A DNA stretch of 64,000 nucleotides from Neisseriales bacterium. Lineage in GTDB: Bacteria; Pseudomonadota; Gammaproteobacteria; Burkholderiales; UBA11063. A model generated the notes under the pieces. That model was not told the DNA's origin, made no database searches, and saw nothing but the letters and a program-made list of their open reading frames with translations. The translations under genes were made by a program, and so were the position numbers. Below are positions 16,528-25,900 of the stretch, in pieces. Position 1 is the first letter of the stretch; each line of letters opens with the position of its first letter. Location: contig SSGX01000021.1 in assembly GCA_008017155.1 (NCBI GenBank), forward strand, positions 1 to 64,000, given 5' to 3'.

Positions 16528-17486
16528 TGTGCCTCCTGAAACTCCTTTAGCTTTTGCTTAATTAATGGCATCTGAGACATTGTGGCTTTATATCCAAGGT
16601 CAATAGCTTCTTTTTTCTTATCAAATCCAAAGCTAGATAACTGAGTAATATCTGGCTTAATAACTATATCAGCTTGCTTTAACTGATCATTTAGAAGTTT
16701 TATGCTAAGAATATTAATGGTTTGGTCAAAATTTGACAAAAACCCACTCCTTCCCTGTTCTGGTTTTGCGGTTATATCTACAGCAATCACAAAAGTTGCA
16801 CCAGCCTTACGCGCATAAGTCACAGGTACGGGAGCAGATAAACCACCATCAACGTAACGATGACCATTCATTAGCACCGGAGTAAATACATTTGGGATAG
16901 AACATGATGCCCTAACTGCAATCCCGGTATCGCCAGTATTAAAACCAATGCTTTGCCCACTATCCAAATCAGTTGCTACAGCTGTATATTTTAATTTTAA
17001 TTTTTGTAATGGAGTATTTTTTACTCTAGCATCAATGAAATGCTGTAATTTTTCGCCTTTGATAACTCCATTCTTACTGATAGTGAAATCAGCAAGATTT
17101 AACTCATCAAGCTGATATGAGATTGCCTGTAATTGTGCTGGTGTATAACCATATGCGTAAAGACTACCAACCATGCTACCAGCGGAAGTACCAGTTACGA
17201 TCTGTGCTTTTATTCCATTCTCTTCTAAAGCCTTGATAACACCTATATGAGCAAACCCTTTAGCAGCACCACCACCTAACGCCAATCCTATTATTAGTGA
17301 TTCATGCTTATTCTTTACTACTGAATAATTGGTTGACTCAATTGATGGTAAACTACTTTCGTTGATAAAGGCAGTTAATTCTGGATTATTTGATTCTGCT
17401 CCAGTAATAGCTAAATCACTTTCATCAGTATAGCCATTAGCAAGAAATGTAACTAAGACACACGATAATAATACTTTAAATCTCAT
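16518..17486 (-). CDS. Patatin-like phospholipase, secreted (RssA/NTE-like)
   Basis: With start 17486 the protein has 322 residues and a signal peptide (MRFKVLLSCVLVTFLANG). The patatin fold is complete: oxyanion loop LGGGAAKGFAHIG near 70-82, nucleophile elbow GTSAG with Ser101, and the catalytic Asp213 in VDGG. The start is moved inward because this ATG overlaps the mutM stop as ATGA, which gives both a translational coupling and a proper signal peptide. The product is probably a periplasmic or exported serine lipase; its substrate is unknown. Confidence 0.85.
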   Translation of the reverse strand: MRFKVLLSCVLVTFLANGYTDESDLAITGAESNNPELTAFINESSLPSIESTNYSVVKNKHESLIIGLALGGGAAKGFAHIGVIKALEENGIKAQIVTGTSAGSMVGSLYAYGYTPAQLQAISYQLDELNLADFTISKNGVIKGEKLQHFIDARVKNTPLQKLKLKYTAVATDLDSGQSIGFNTGDTGIAVRASCSIPNVFTPVLMNGHRYVDGGLSAPVPVTYARKAGATFVIAVDITAKPEQGRSGFLSNFDQTINILSIKLLNDQLKQADIVIKPDITQLSSFGFDKKKEAIDLGYKATMSQMPLIKQKLKEFQEAQTN

Positions 17487-18292
17487 TTTTGACATTCCGG
17501 GCAATAAAAGCTGTTTCTTTGACCAAGCCGAACTTCCTTAATTGGGGTACTACAAACTTTACATGGTTGATCTGTCCGTCCATAAACATTATGACTAGTC
17601 TGAAAATAACCAAGATCGCCATTGGCATTTTTATAGTCCCGTAAAGAACTACCACCAGCATTAATCGCGTTTTGTAAAACAGTTTGAATATTTGTTACTA
17701 ATTTTTTACATTGTGCTAAAGTGAGTTTACTTCCAAGTGTAAGCGGACTAATTTTTGTCATAAAAAGAGATTCACAAGCATAAATATTACCTACGCCTAC
17801 AACTATAGCATTATCCATAATTAATTGTTTGATTGGGGTTTTACGATTGTTAATCTTATTTTTTAGGTAGTGTGGAGTAAACTCGCTACTAAATGGTTCC
17901 GGCCCAAGCTTCATTAATAATGCTGAATTTTCAGGATTTTCTGTATAAACTATACAGCCAAATCTACGTGGATCATTATATCTAAGCGTATAATTATCAA
18001 ACTGGATATCTACATGATCATGTTTTTGTACTTGCGGTGCTTCACCAGAATATAAGGTTATCCGCCCTGACATTCCAAGGTGAATGATTAGGGTTCCATT
18101 CTCTAGTTTCAATAATAGATATTTTGCCCGCCGTTCCACAGATTTAACTTTTTGCCCGCTCATTTTCATTAATTCTTCTCGATTTAATGGGTAGCGCAAT
18201 CTTGGAAATCGTATGATAATATCTTTTATTACTGCAGAGCTAAGGTCAAGTAGTCCATTTTTTATCGTTTCAACTTCTGGGAGTTCAGGCAT
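17483..18292 (-). CDS. mutM: Formamidopyrimidine-DNA glycosylase
   Basis: 269 residues with the start at 18292. MutM uses the Pro just after Met as nucleophile, and the inner ATG gives exactly MPELPEVET, while the longest frame would add 16 residues in front of it. Also visible: catalytic Glu3, the conserved RRAKYLLLKL, LRYNDPRRFG, and the C-terminal zinc finger with Cys pairs CKVCSTP and CPECQ. It excises 8-oxoguanine from DNA. It is followed by the patatin-like gene with a 4-bp overlap and faces the TPR lipoprotein gene. Confidence 0.95.
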   Translation of the reverse strand: MPELPEVETIKNGLLDLSSAVIKDIIIRFPRLRYPLNREELMKMSGQKVKSVERRAKYLLLKLENGTLIIHLGMSGRITLYSGEAPQVQKHDHVDIQFDNYTLRYNDPRRFGCIVYTENPENSALLMKLGPEPFSSEFTPHYLKNKINNRKTPIKQLIMDNAIVVGVGNIYACESLFMTKISPLTLGSKLTLAQCKKLVTNIQTVLQNAINAGGSSLRDYKNANGDLGYFQTSHNVYGRTDQPCKVCSTPIKEVRLGQRNSFYCPECQK

Positions 18293-18346
18293 AAATACAT
18301 TTTCCGAAGATAATTTAGTGGTAAAATTAATAACTGCCATGCTTAA

Positions 18347-18375
18347 TTGGCAATTAGATAGTACATAATTATATG
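18347..18375 (+). promoter_or_regulatory. Possible promoter of the TPR lipoprotein-lolB operon
   Basis: TTGGCA (18347-18352), a 17-bp spacer, then TATATG (18370-18375). The start codon follows 40 bases later behind AAGGTGA. The -10 match is partial. Confidence 0.4.
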
Positions 18376-18415
18376 ATATCTAGTATAGAAGTTTAATCAA
18401 AAGATAAGGTGACTT

Positions 18416-20245
18416 ATGAGAAACATCATTATGGCTTTAGGCGCAATAATATTGCTTGCTTCATGTGCCAGTGATCATTTACAGTATAATCAAAACCAAT
18501 TTACAACTCTAAACTACCAAAAAAACATAGCTAATTCAATTGATTATGCTGATAATTTTATCGATTTTGATAGTGCTAATATACCTAAAGCTAGTCTTGA
18601 ACCAGGAGATATGTCGGCTTTGATTCAGGCTGATATTGCCTTCAATCAAGGGGAGTATATAAAAGCAGCACCAGTCTACTATTATTTATCAAATAAATAT
18701 CGTGATCCAAGATTAATATATAAAGGTATAATTTGTTATGAACATTTTAGTGTTGCACCACATGACACTGCTAGGTTAAACCAGCTTATCAATCTTCTAG
18801 TTAAAACTGCTCCAGATTCTAAACTTGCTATGTTGTTCTCTATAAGGTTAGATATTGAGAATGGTAATCTTGATACAGCAAAAGATGACTTAAAAGCCAT
18901 AGTTAAATCAAACCCAAATAAAACTAGAGCAATACTACTTTTTTTGACAACTATTATTACCAACGATTATGACCGTAAAGATAGCCAAAATTTGGAAAAA
19001 TTTGCTGAATATGTTACAGATAAATATTCTGATTATCCAGAGGCTCAACTTTTTTCAGTGGCAAGTTACAGTATAACTGCGGATAGAACACTACTTTTTA
19101 ACTTGCTAGACTCTATAAATGTGAGTTATCCAACTTGGGAAGTTCCTGTCTATTGGTCTGCAGGAATACTGATGAAGGATGAGCATTTATCCTTATTAAT
19201 GGATATGTTAAATCATGAAATTGCTAGATATAAAAATCCTTCTAATACGCTTCAAAATTTGTATATTGCTGCCTTAATTAGAGGGCGTAATTTAAATCAG
19301 GCTAGCGCTTATATTGAAAGTTCATTAAAACGTACACCTCATAATGGAGGCTTAATGATTAATTCAGCAATAGTAAGTTATAAGTTGGGAAATATCGATG
19401 CTGCAATCAACTCTCTTCTTAATGCTCGTCAAAATAATGCATTACTAGATGGCGTAACTGATTTCTCTTTAGCTAGCTTATATGATTATAGTCACAAATA
19501 TGAAAGTGCTATTCAATTCTATAAGTTATCAGCAACACAAAGTCCAATTTTAACTCCATCAGATGATTTAGCTATATTCCGTGCTTATGTTAATTTAGGT
19601 CAATACCAACAGGCTGATCGTTTTCTTGATGGAATTACTGCAATAACTAAGATGACGGATAAGGATGCACTAATTACAAAAATAACTCTTTATACTAGTC
19701 TTGGTAAATATGATATTGCATATAATCTTACCAATGCTAAAATAAAGATGTATGCAGATGACAAGGTTATGGTGTATTTATATGCCTCATTATCTGGCTT
19801 TACCAACCGTAGTACACAATCAATAAAATGGTATAAAAAATATATAAAAATGAATCCTGATGATGCGACAGGCTATAATGACTTGGCTTTTGTAATGACT
19901 GAAAATACTAAAGATTATAAAGAAGCAAGTGTCTATGCCGAAAAAGCTTATATATTATCACCTAAAGATCCAGCAATTCAGGATACGATTGGATGGGTTT
20001 ACTATAAGCTTGGTAATTATCCTAAAGCACAAACTTATTTAGAACAAGCTTATCAACAGACACATGACAGCGATACAGCTATGCATCTAAAACAGACTTA
20101 TTTGGCTCAAAAAATGATGGATAAGGCAAATAAAGTTATTATTCTTTCTAAAGATGTCGAAAAACAGCAAAATGAAAAGCTTATGCTCAATCAGGCAATG
20201 TTGATTTTAATGTACACACAATATGGTTTGGATCTTAGTCAATGA
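18416..20245 (+). CDS. Tetratricopeptide-repeat lipoprotein
   Basis: A 609-residue lipoprotein. The signal peptide ends in the lipobox LLASC (Cys17), followed by a helical array of TPR-like repeats; clear ones are near 470-560 (NPDDATGYNDLAFVMTENTKDYKEAS, SPKDPAIQDTIGWVYYKLGNYPKAQTYLEQAY, each matched only in part to the consensus). TPR proteins of this size lie between mutM and lolB in many Betaproteobacteria. It probably works at the periplasmic face of the outer membrane as a scaffold. ATG follows AAGGTGA; its stop overlaps lolB as ATGA. Confidence 0.8.
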   Translation: MRNIIMALGAIILLASCASDHLQYNQNQFTTLNYQKNIANSIDYADNFIDFDSANIPKASLEPGDMSALIQADIAFNQGEYIKAAPVYYYLSNKYRDPRLIYKGIICYEHFSVAPHDTARLNQLINLLVKTAPDSKLAMLFSIRLDIENGNLDTAKDDLKAIVKSNPNKTRAILLFLTTIITNDYDRKDSQNLEKFAEYVTDKYSDYPEAQLFSVASYSITADRTLLFNLLDSINVSYPTWEVPVYWSAGILMKDEHLSLLMDMLNHEIARYKNPSNTLQNLYIAALIRGRNLNQASAYIESSLKRTPHNGGLMINSAIVSYKLGNIDAAINSLLNARQNNALLDGVTDFSLASLYDYSHKYESAIQFYKLSATQSPILTPSDDLAIFRAYVNLGQYQQADRFLDGITAITKMTDKDALITKITLYTSLGKYDIAYNLTNAKIKMYADDKVMVYLYASLSGFTNRSTQSIKWYKKYIKMNPDDATGYNDLAFVMTENTKDYKEASVYAEKAYILSPKDPAIQDTIGWVYYKLGNYPKAQTYLEQAYQQTHDSDTAMHLKQTYLAQKMMDKANKVIILSKDVEKQQNEKLMLNQAMLILMYTQYGLDLSQ

Positions 20246-20784
20246 AGATTCTGTTAATTCTTTTGGTAAGTGGAATATTGATTGGTTGTGCTAGCCTTTA
20301 TGACACAAAAGTTGACAACCCTGCTGAATACCATAAACCGCAACAGATAGATGATAATTATGATTTAAGTGGGCGTTTTTCAATAAAGACAGCTGATAAA
20401 AACTACTATGGTAATTTTAATTGGCTTAAAGAATCAGGTGCTGAAGAACTTGATTTTATGTCGCCAGTTGGTACGACTGTCGCTCAAATTAAAATTGAAA
20501 GTGGTATTACTAGCCTAACTGATGAAGATAATAAGACATATACTGGAAATAATTTGAATCAGCTTATGCAGGATCGATTGGGGTTTATATTGCCAATGAG
20601 TTACCTCCATTATTGGATACAAGGAGTTCCTCTACCACAATACCCTGTACAAGAATCATTAAAATCTGGATTTAGTCAGCTTGGCTGGAATGTTGAATAT
20701 TTAAGTTGGCATGATGAAAATCACCCACAAATTATCCAAGCAAGTAAAGACAATCTACGAATAAAATTATTAATAAACTATTGA
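20242..20784 (+). CDS. lolB: Outer-membrane lipoprotein receptor LolB
   Basis: A 180-residue lipoprotein with lipobox LIGC (Cys16). The LolB fold shows as DLSGRFSIKTADKNYYGNFNW, LDFMSPVGTTVAQIKI, then LPMSYLHYWIQGVPLP, in the order and spacing of the family. It accepts lipoproteins from LolA and inserts them into the outer membrane. Start ATG overlaps the stop of the TPR lipoprotein gene by four bases. In related bacteria ispE follows, but here a terminator ends the operon. Confidence 0.9.
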   Translation: MKILLILLVSGILIGCASLYDTKVDNPAEYHKPQQIDDNYDLSGRFSIKTADKNYYGNFNWLKESGAEELDFMSPVGTTVAQIKIESGITSLTDEDNKTYTGNNLNQLMQDRLGFILPMSYLHYWIQGVPLPQYPVQESLKSGFSQLGWNVEYLSWHDENHPQIIQASKDNLRIKLLINY

Positions 20785-20811
20785 GGTAGAAACTCTTAGT
20801 TTTGTTTAAAA

Positions 20812-20840
20812 AAAGCGATACCATAGTTTGGTATCGCTTT
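20812..20840. terminator. Bidirectional terminator between lolB and the L,D-transpeptidase gene
   Basis: Perfect 12-bp stem AAAGCGATACCA (20812-20823) and TGGTATCGCTTT (20829-20840) with a 5-base loop, with A-rich and T-rich flanks. It lies between convergent genes. Confidence 0.85.
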
Positions 20841-20843
20841 AAA

Positions 20844-22520
20844 TTATTCACTATCAGAATCTGAGTCGTTTGCTTCTGATTTTTCTTTTTCAGGCAGATA
20901 TACTTTATATTTTGTTGTCTTATCTAATTTATAAATATCTGGTCTGAATTGTGCCCAATCATCATCACTAACCCATGAAGTAAAGTAAGTAAGGTAGAGG
21001 TTTATTGGTGTACTTAAACCTACCGACTGACTTTTACCATCTTTATAAAAACTATTGATACGACGTTTATTCCATCCCTCTTGTTGTGTCAGAATATAGT
21101 AGCTAAGTTTTCTTGGTTCTCCAACGCGAATGCACCCATGGCTAAAGTCTCTTTTATATATATCAAATACTTCAGACTCATTTGTATCATGAAGATAAAT
21201 TTGGCATGGGTTAGGGAAAAGGAATTTGACTTTTCCTAGCGAGTTATCTTTACCTGGGTCTTGACGGAACCTGTACCGATTAAATTCTTTTTCAGTCATA
21301 TGTTTCCAGTCAATAGCTTCAGGATTTTGTACTGTAACATATTTGCCTGAGGCATCTGCCTGAAGCACATCATAATGTTTTTTTGTTAGGAAGTTTTTAT
21401 CAGTTTTTAATCTAGGCCATAGTTCAGCACCAGCAATACTAGTTGGGAGATTCCAGTATGGATTTAATACTACGGTATTGATTTTACTACTAAGAACACA
21501 ACTTGGATGCTCAGACCCGCCAACCGCAACATCCATTGATAACTGAACTTGATTATCTTTTACTGCTTTTAGAGAGTATTCAGGAAGGTTTACCATGATA
21601 TATTGATCACCTAGATTGTTTGGTAACCATCGCATTTTGTCAAGATTGGCTTCCATCTGCTGAATTTTCTGAGTTATTGGAGTATTCAAAGAGGCCAAAG
21701 TGTCTTCATCAACAATACCATCATCATAAAGCCCATTATTCTGTTGATAAACTATAACTGCTTTCTGTACGTCTTCAGTAAACTTCCCCTTTTTATCTAT
21801 TTCAGCTAATTCACCACTCATTAATAAACGTTGCTGTAATAGATATACGCGTTCACTTTTATCGCCTAATTGCATTGTTTCACCTTCAGGGATTGATTCC
21901 CAACCTCCAGTATTTATTGCCACCTGTTGATATTCATTCATCTTTACTTTTAACTTTGTATAGCCTGCATACTGTGGTGTAATCGATTGGATTGCACTCT
22001 CAAGACCATCTTTATATAAGCCATTTTGTAGCACCCCGACCATATTAACTGGTTTAGGGCTTATAGTCCAGTATTGAAAAACTTTGTTGGGAGAAAGAAT
22101 GCCATAATGTAAATTATTCACATAAAGAAAAAAACTATCAGTAAGAGTCATATCAAATTCTGCAAGTAGTTTTGGACTATTTTCATCATTATTTTTTATC
22201 TTATTTAATAGCTTGTTTATTTCAGAATTATGATAATTGCGCGGATCTAAACCATCTAGGTAAGCATGGTTAATTATACCGACCATCTTAATTGCACTTT
22301 CAGAAGGTTTTCCATCTTCTAGCCATACTGCATGATACCCATTTTTTTTATAAAATTGACTAGTTAATTGTGAAGAACAGCGCAGCTTCTCGCTACATTG
22401 CTGCTTACTAGTTGAAAGATGTGACCTAATTATTGTATTTAAATTGGACGTATCAGCAAATACAAACTGTCCACTAGTGATTGTAGATGCTAGGAAAAGA
22501 GCAAATAAGATTTTTTTCAT
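20844..22520 (-). CDS. L,D-transpeptidase, YcbB/LdtD-like
   Basis: A 558-residue periplasmic enzyme. Signal peptide at 1-22, an N-terminal region with the family motif AVWLEDGKPS (64-73), a peptidoglycan-binding domain near 217-280 (MQLGDKSERVYLLQQRL), and a YkuD domain at about 305-485 with the active site FSHGCIRVG (Cys463). Length and domain order match YcbB, which makes 3-3 crosslinks in peptidoglycan. An acidic Asp/Ser tail ends the protein. It is monocistronic and shares a terminator with lolB. Confidence 0.9.
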   Translation of the reverse strand: MKKILFALFLASTITSGQFVFADTSNLNTIIRSHLSTSKQQCSEKLRCSSQLTSQFYKKNGYHAVWLEDGKPSESAIKMVGIINHAYLDGLDPRNYHNSEINKLLNKIKNNDENSPKLLAEFDMTLTDSFFLYVNNLHYGILSPNKVFQYWTISPKPVNMVGVLQNGLYKDGLESAIQSITPQYAGYTKLKVKMNEYQQVAINTGGWESIPEGETMQLGDKSERVYLLQQRLLMSGELAEIDKKGKFTEDVQKAVIVYQQNNGLYDDGIVDEDTLASLNTPITQKIQQMEANLDKMRWLPNNLGDQYIMVNLPEYSLKAVKDNQVQLSMDVAVGGSEHPSCVLSSKINTVVLNPYWNLPTSIAGAELWPRLKTDKNFLTKKHYDVLQADASGKYVTVQNPEAIDWKHMTEKEFNRYRFRQDPGKDNSLGKVKFLFPNPCQIYLHDTNESEVFDIYKRDFSHGCIRVGEPRKLSYYILTQQEGWNKRRINSFYKDGKSQSVGLSTPINLYLTYFTSWVSDDDWAQFRPDIYKLDKTTKYKVYLPEKEKSEANDSDSDSE

Positions 22521-22665
22521 TAAAAAATTACCAACAAAAGAGATATAATTATTTAGAATAACTCATCATTTTAACAAATTATTCTTATAGAGACTGGAAA
22601 TTAATTAGTGTAAGAATAATAATGATATATAATTGCTAATTATTCAATTATATTTGAGGCAAATG

Positions 22666-23931
22666 ATGTTTAAATGGTTAGCGTATAGTTTGAATCGTGA
22701 GCAGCGTAAGGTTGTAGTGCTTTCTTCTATGGGGGGGCTACTTGAGTTTTATGATTTTACTATATATGGTTTATTTGCAGGTTACTTTGCTCATCAATTT
22801 TTTCCTGCTCATAATGAATTTATCTCAATAATAGCAAGTTATTCGGTGTTTGTTGTCGGTTACGTTGTAAGGCCTATCGGTGGTATTATTTTCAGTCATA
22901 TTGGTGATGCTGTTGGGCGGAAAACTGTATTAATTCTTACTATGGTTTTGATGGGGGTTGCATCTATTGGAATTGCATTATTACCGACTTATGAACAAAT
23001 TGGAATTTATGCTCCTGCACTAATGCTTCTATTTCGCTTAATTCAGGGCCTAGCTATTGGTGGAGAACTACCAAGTATGATTGTTTATGTTTCTGAATCC
23101 ATGCCGGATGAGCGAGCTCAGGGTATGGGGGGGATTTTTAGCGGTACAGTTGCAGGACTTATTCCTGGAATGTTAATAAACTTAATAATTATTAAACTTA
23201 TGACTCCAGATCAGATTAATGCATACGGGTGGCGAATTCCCTTTGTTGTCGGTGGACTATTATGCTTTGTTGCTTATCGAGTAAGGCGAGAACTACATGA
23301 GTCAGTCGTCTTCAAGAAGTTAGTAAAACACGAAGCTTTGCCTTTTGCCGAATTACTCCAGCACCATCTTGGCAAAGTTTTTATTGGAGTTGGACTTGTA
23401 TCAATCATGGCAACACCAATAATTCTTGTAATAATTTTTATGCCAACCTATCTCACAAAAATTGTTAAAGTTAATGCTGACTTAGCTAGTAAGGCTATAC
23501 TTATTGCTACTTTTATTAGCGTATTTAGCATTTATATCATTGGTAAAATTCTTAACAGCTCTAACCTTATGAAGGTCACTTATTTTTGTCTAGTAGGAAT
23601 TGTTGTTTCTGCTATAGCTTGCTATAATATGCTTGCAAATCAACTTAATCTTATTTTTGCACTATCTTTGTTTGCTATCTTTCAGGGGTTTTTAGTGACG
23701 GTACCACCAATATTTCTTAGTTATCTTTTTCCAATAGAAGTCAGATTAACTGGGGTTGCATTATCATATAATATAAGTTTTGTCCTTTTTGGAGGTCTTA
23801 CACCAATCGTAGTTACTAGCATAATAGAAAAAACAGGGATGATTTATCTTGCTCCTGTATTAGTCTTATTAATAACCGTTTTATTTGCTACTTGGTCAGT
23901 TAGAAAATGTAAAAATTTGATTACTGAGTAA
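22666..23931 (+). CDS. MFS transporter, metabolite:H+ symporter (MHS) group
   Basis: About 421 residues and twelve hydrophobic segments. The opening SSMGGLLEFYDFTIYGLFA and the loop GDAVGRKTVLILTMVLMG are signatures of the MHS group (proline/betaine, citrate and shikimate carriers). RLIQGLAIGGELPSMIVYVSE continues the pattern. ATG 22666 is 6 bp from GAGG (22656-22659), better spaced than ATG 22663; the longer TTG frame is unlikely. The substrate cannot be told. It precedes the acetyltransferase cluster with a 54-bp gap. Confidence 0.8.
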   Translation: MFKWLAYSLNREQRKVVVLSSMGGLLEFYDFTIYGLFAGYFAHQFFPAHNEFISIIASYSVFVVGYVVRPIGGIIFSHIGDAVGRKTVLILTMVLMGVASIGIALLPTYEQIGIYAPALMLLFRLIQGLAIGGELPSMIVYVSESMPDERAQGMGGIFSGTVAGLIPGMLINLIIIKLMTPDQINAYGWRIPFVVGGLLCFVAYRVRRELHESVVFKKLVKHEALPFAELLQHHLGKVFIGVGLVSIMATPIILVIIFMPTYLTKIVKVNADLASKAILIATFISVFSIYIIGKILNSSNLMKVTYFCLVGIVVSAIACYNMLANQLNLIFALSLFAIFQGFLVTVPPIFLSYLFPIEVRLTGVALSYNISFVLFGGLTPIVVTSIIEKTGMIYLAPVLVLLITVLFATWSVRKCKNLITE

Positions 23932-23985
23932 ATACAGATAAAATGAAAGCTAGAATATTAGATAATTTTATAAACCTGGGAACTT

Positions 23986-24519
23986 ATGAGTATTAATTCT
24001 GAAATAAGCTGCAAATTAAAGATTCAAAAATTGCACCCCAATCACATCTCTCAAATAGTTCGTGCTTTTAGCTTAATTGGTTGGCAGAAACCAGCTTCAA
24101 TTTATGAAAATTACTTAATTGAGCAAGGTAATGGTTGTCGTGAAGTTTGGGTTGCTTTTAATAAAAATGAATTTGTAGGATACGTTACATTAAACTGGCA
24201 ATCAATGTACCAACCTTTTCGGCATGACAATATTCCCGAGATCATGGATTTAAATGTTTTGCCACAATTCCAAAAACAAGGAGTAGGTTCCTATCTTTTA
24301 GATTATGCTGAGAAGTATGCTTTTGAAACTGGAAAAACAGATATTGGCATTGGGGTAGGTTTATTGCAAGATTATGGGGCAGCACAAAGATTATATATAA
24401 GAATGGGTTATCTTCCTGATGGATTAGGAATTACTTATAATTATCAGCAAGTAAAATATAATGAGTTGGTAACAGTTGATGATGATTTAGTTTTATGGCT
24501 TACTAAAAAGTTAAACTAA
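23986..24519 (+). CDS. GNAT family N-acetyltransferase
   Basis: A 177-residue GNAT enzyme. Strand 4 and the acetyl-CoA loop read IMDLNVLPQFQKQGVGSYLLDYAEKYA (only part of the family consensus), then GVGLLQDYGAAQRLYIRMGY. It starts a tight three-gene run with an AAC(6')-like and an APH-like gene (1-bp and 2-bp gaps). The acceptor is unknown; the context suggests small aminated molecules. Confidence 0.8.
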   Translation: MSINSEISCKLKIQKLHPNHISQIVRAFSLIGWQKPASIYENYLIEQGNGCREVWVAFNKNEFVGYVTLNWQSMYQPFRHDNIPEIMDLNVLPQFQKQGVGSYLLDYAEKYAFETGKTDIGIGVGLLQDYGAAQRLYIRMGYLPDGLGITYNYQQVKYNELVTVDDDLVLWLTKKLN

Positions 24520-24520
24520 T

Positions 24521-24976
24521 ATGACCCCAAAGATAAATTTTAAATTATTAGATCTCGCTGATTGTACATTGCTTCATACTTGGTTGCAACAAGAGCATAT
24601 CCGGGAATTCTGGGATGATGGTGACAGAACTATTCAAGAAGTTATTAATCACTATATGCCGTTGCCTGATAATTGCAAACGCTTTATATTTTCCATTGAT
24701 TCATTAGCTGTCGGTTATATTCAATCCTACATCATAGCTGAAGATGATATTGGGATAGATTTTTTTATTGGAAATCTTAACTTTTTGGGAAAAGGTTATG
24801 CTGCAATTATACTCAAGAAGTTTATTGATGCTTATTGTAGTAATAAAACTGTAATTGTAGATCCTGCAATAGATAACCAAAGGGCTATCCATATTTATCA
24901 AAAACTTGGGTTTTGCAAGTTAAGTGAATTTGAGCAAAATGGGGTAATTTATCAGTTTATGTCAAGAAGGATTTAG
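24521..24976 (+). CDS. GNAT acetyltransferase resembling aminoglycoside 6'-N-acetyltransferase
   Basis: A 151-residue protein with the AAC(6')-Ib-like layout: WLQQEHIREFWDDGDRTI near the start, VGYIQSYI in the middle, then GIDFFIGNLNFLGKGYAAI and the NQRAIHIYQKLGF terminal motif. The acetyl-CoA loop here is LGKGYAAI. This resemblance is to chromosomal AAC(6')-like enzymes, not proof of drug resistance. One base separates it from the preceding stop, and the APH-like gene follows two bases after its own stop. Confidence 0.75.
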   Translation: MTPKINFKLLDLADCTLLHTWLQQEHIREFWDDGDRTIQEVINHYMPLPDNCKRFIFSIDSLAVGYIQSYIIAEDDIGIDFFIGNLNFLGKGYAAIILKKFIDAYCSNKTVIVDPAIDNQRAIHIYQKLGFCKLSEFEQNGVIYQFMSRRI

Positions 24977-24978
24977 GT

Positions 24979-25875
24979 TTGACAAAAATGCATGAAAATG
25001 AATTTCTAATAAATGAAAGCATGGTTCAGAAACTCTTAGATGAACAATGCCCTTTCTTGGCAAATTTACCCTTAACACCCATACCTTCAACTGGTACTGA
25101 ACATACATTATTTCGTTTAGGTAAAGATTATATTATTCGTCTTCCTCGCGTCGAGTGGTCTATTGAAAGTGTAAATAAAACCATTGAAAAAGAGTTTAAA
25201 TGGGTTCCACAGCTTGCTAAATCATTGAAGATGTCCATTGCAGAACCAATATTTAAGGGTAAGCCTGCTAATGACTATCCATGGTCTTGGACAATAGCTA
25301 AATGGAATGATGGGCATAATCCTGATTTTGAAAAGGCAGACGAATATAATCTACTAGCAAAAGATTTAGCTTATTTCTTGAATGATTTACATAGTGTAAC
25401 CCTACCGAATGGACCATTATCGCGACGCGGATTACCTCTGCTGAAGCTAGATATAGAAACAAAAAAAGCTATAGCAGAATTAGAAGGTGAAATTAATACT
25501 CAAACTGTAACTGAATTATGGACTCAATTATTAAATATTCCAATATGGAACCATTCACATGTGTGGGTACATGGGGATTTTTTACCTGGGAATATTTTAG
25601 TTAAAAATAATCGGCTGAATGCCGTAATTGATTTTTCTGATCTAGGGGTAGGTGATCCAGCGTGTGATTTAATCATTGCATGGAGTTTATTTAACTCCGC
25701 TTCACGACAACTATTCAGAACTTATTTAGAAAATATTGATAATGATACCTGGGAGCGTGGGAGAGGATGGGCATTGTCAATTGCGCTAATTATGTTGCCT
25801 TATTATAAATACTCAAATCCTACGATGGCTACCTTGGCTAGAATAATGATTAATAATGTAATTAATAACGCATAA
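24979..25875 (+). CDS. Aminoglycoside phosphotransferase family protein
   Basis: About 298 residues with the APH kinase-like fold. The catalytic loop is VHGDFLPGNILV and the metal site IDFSDLGVGDPACDL, both complete; the N-terminal lobe shows FRLGKDYIIRLPR. The start is TTG 24979 (AAGAAGG 8 bp upstream) or ATG 24988. Members phosphorylate aminoglycosides, macrolides or other hydroxylated small molecules. Its tight linkage to the two acetyltransferases suggests a shared substrate class. Confidence 0.8.
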   Translation: MTKMHENEFLINESMVQKLLDEQCPFLANLPLTPIPSTGTEHTLFRLGKDYIIRLPRVEWSIESVNKTIEKEFKWVPQLAKSLKMSIAEPIFKGKPANDYPWSWTIAKWNDGHNPDFEKADEYNLLAKDLAYFLNDLHSVTLPNGPLSRRGLPLLKLDIETKKAIAELEGEINTQTVTELWTQLLNIPIWNHSHVWVHGDFLPGNILVKNNRLNAVIDFSDLGVGDPACDLIIAWSLFNSASRQLFRTYLENIDNDTWERGRGWALSIALIMLPYYKYSNPTMATLARIMINNVINNA

Positions 25876-25900
25876 AACTACTAGCTAATAATGGTAAATC

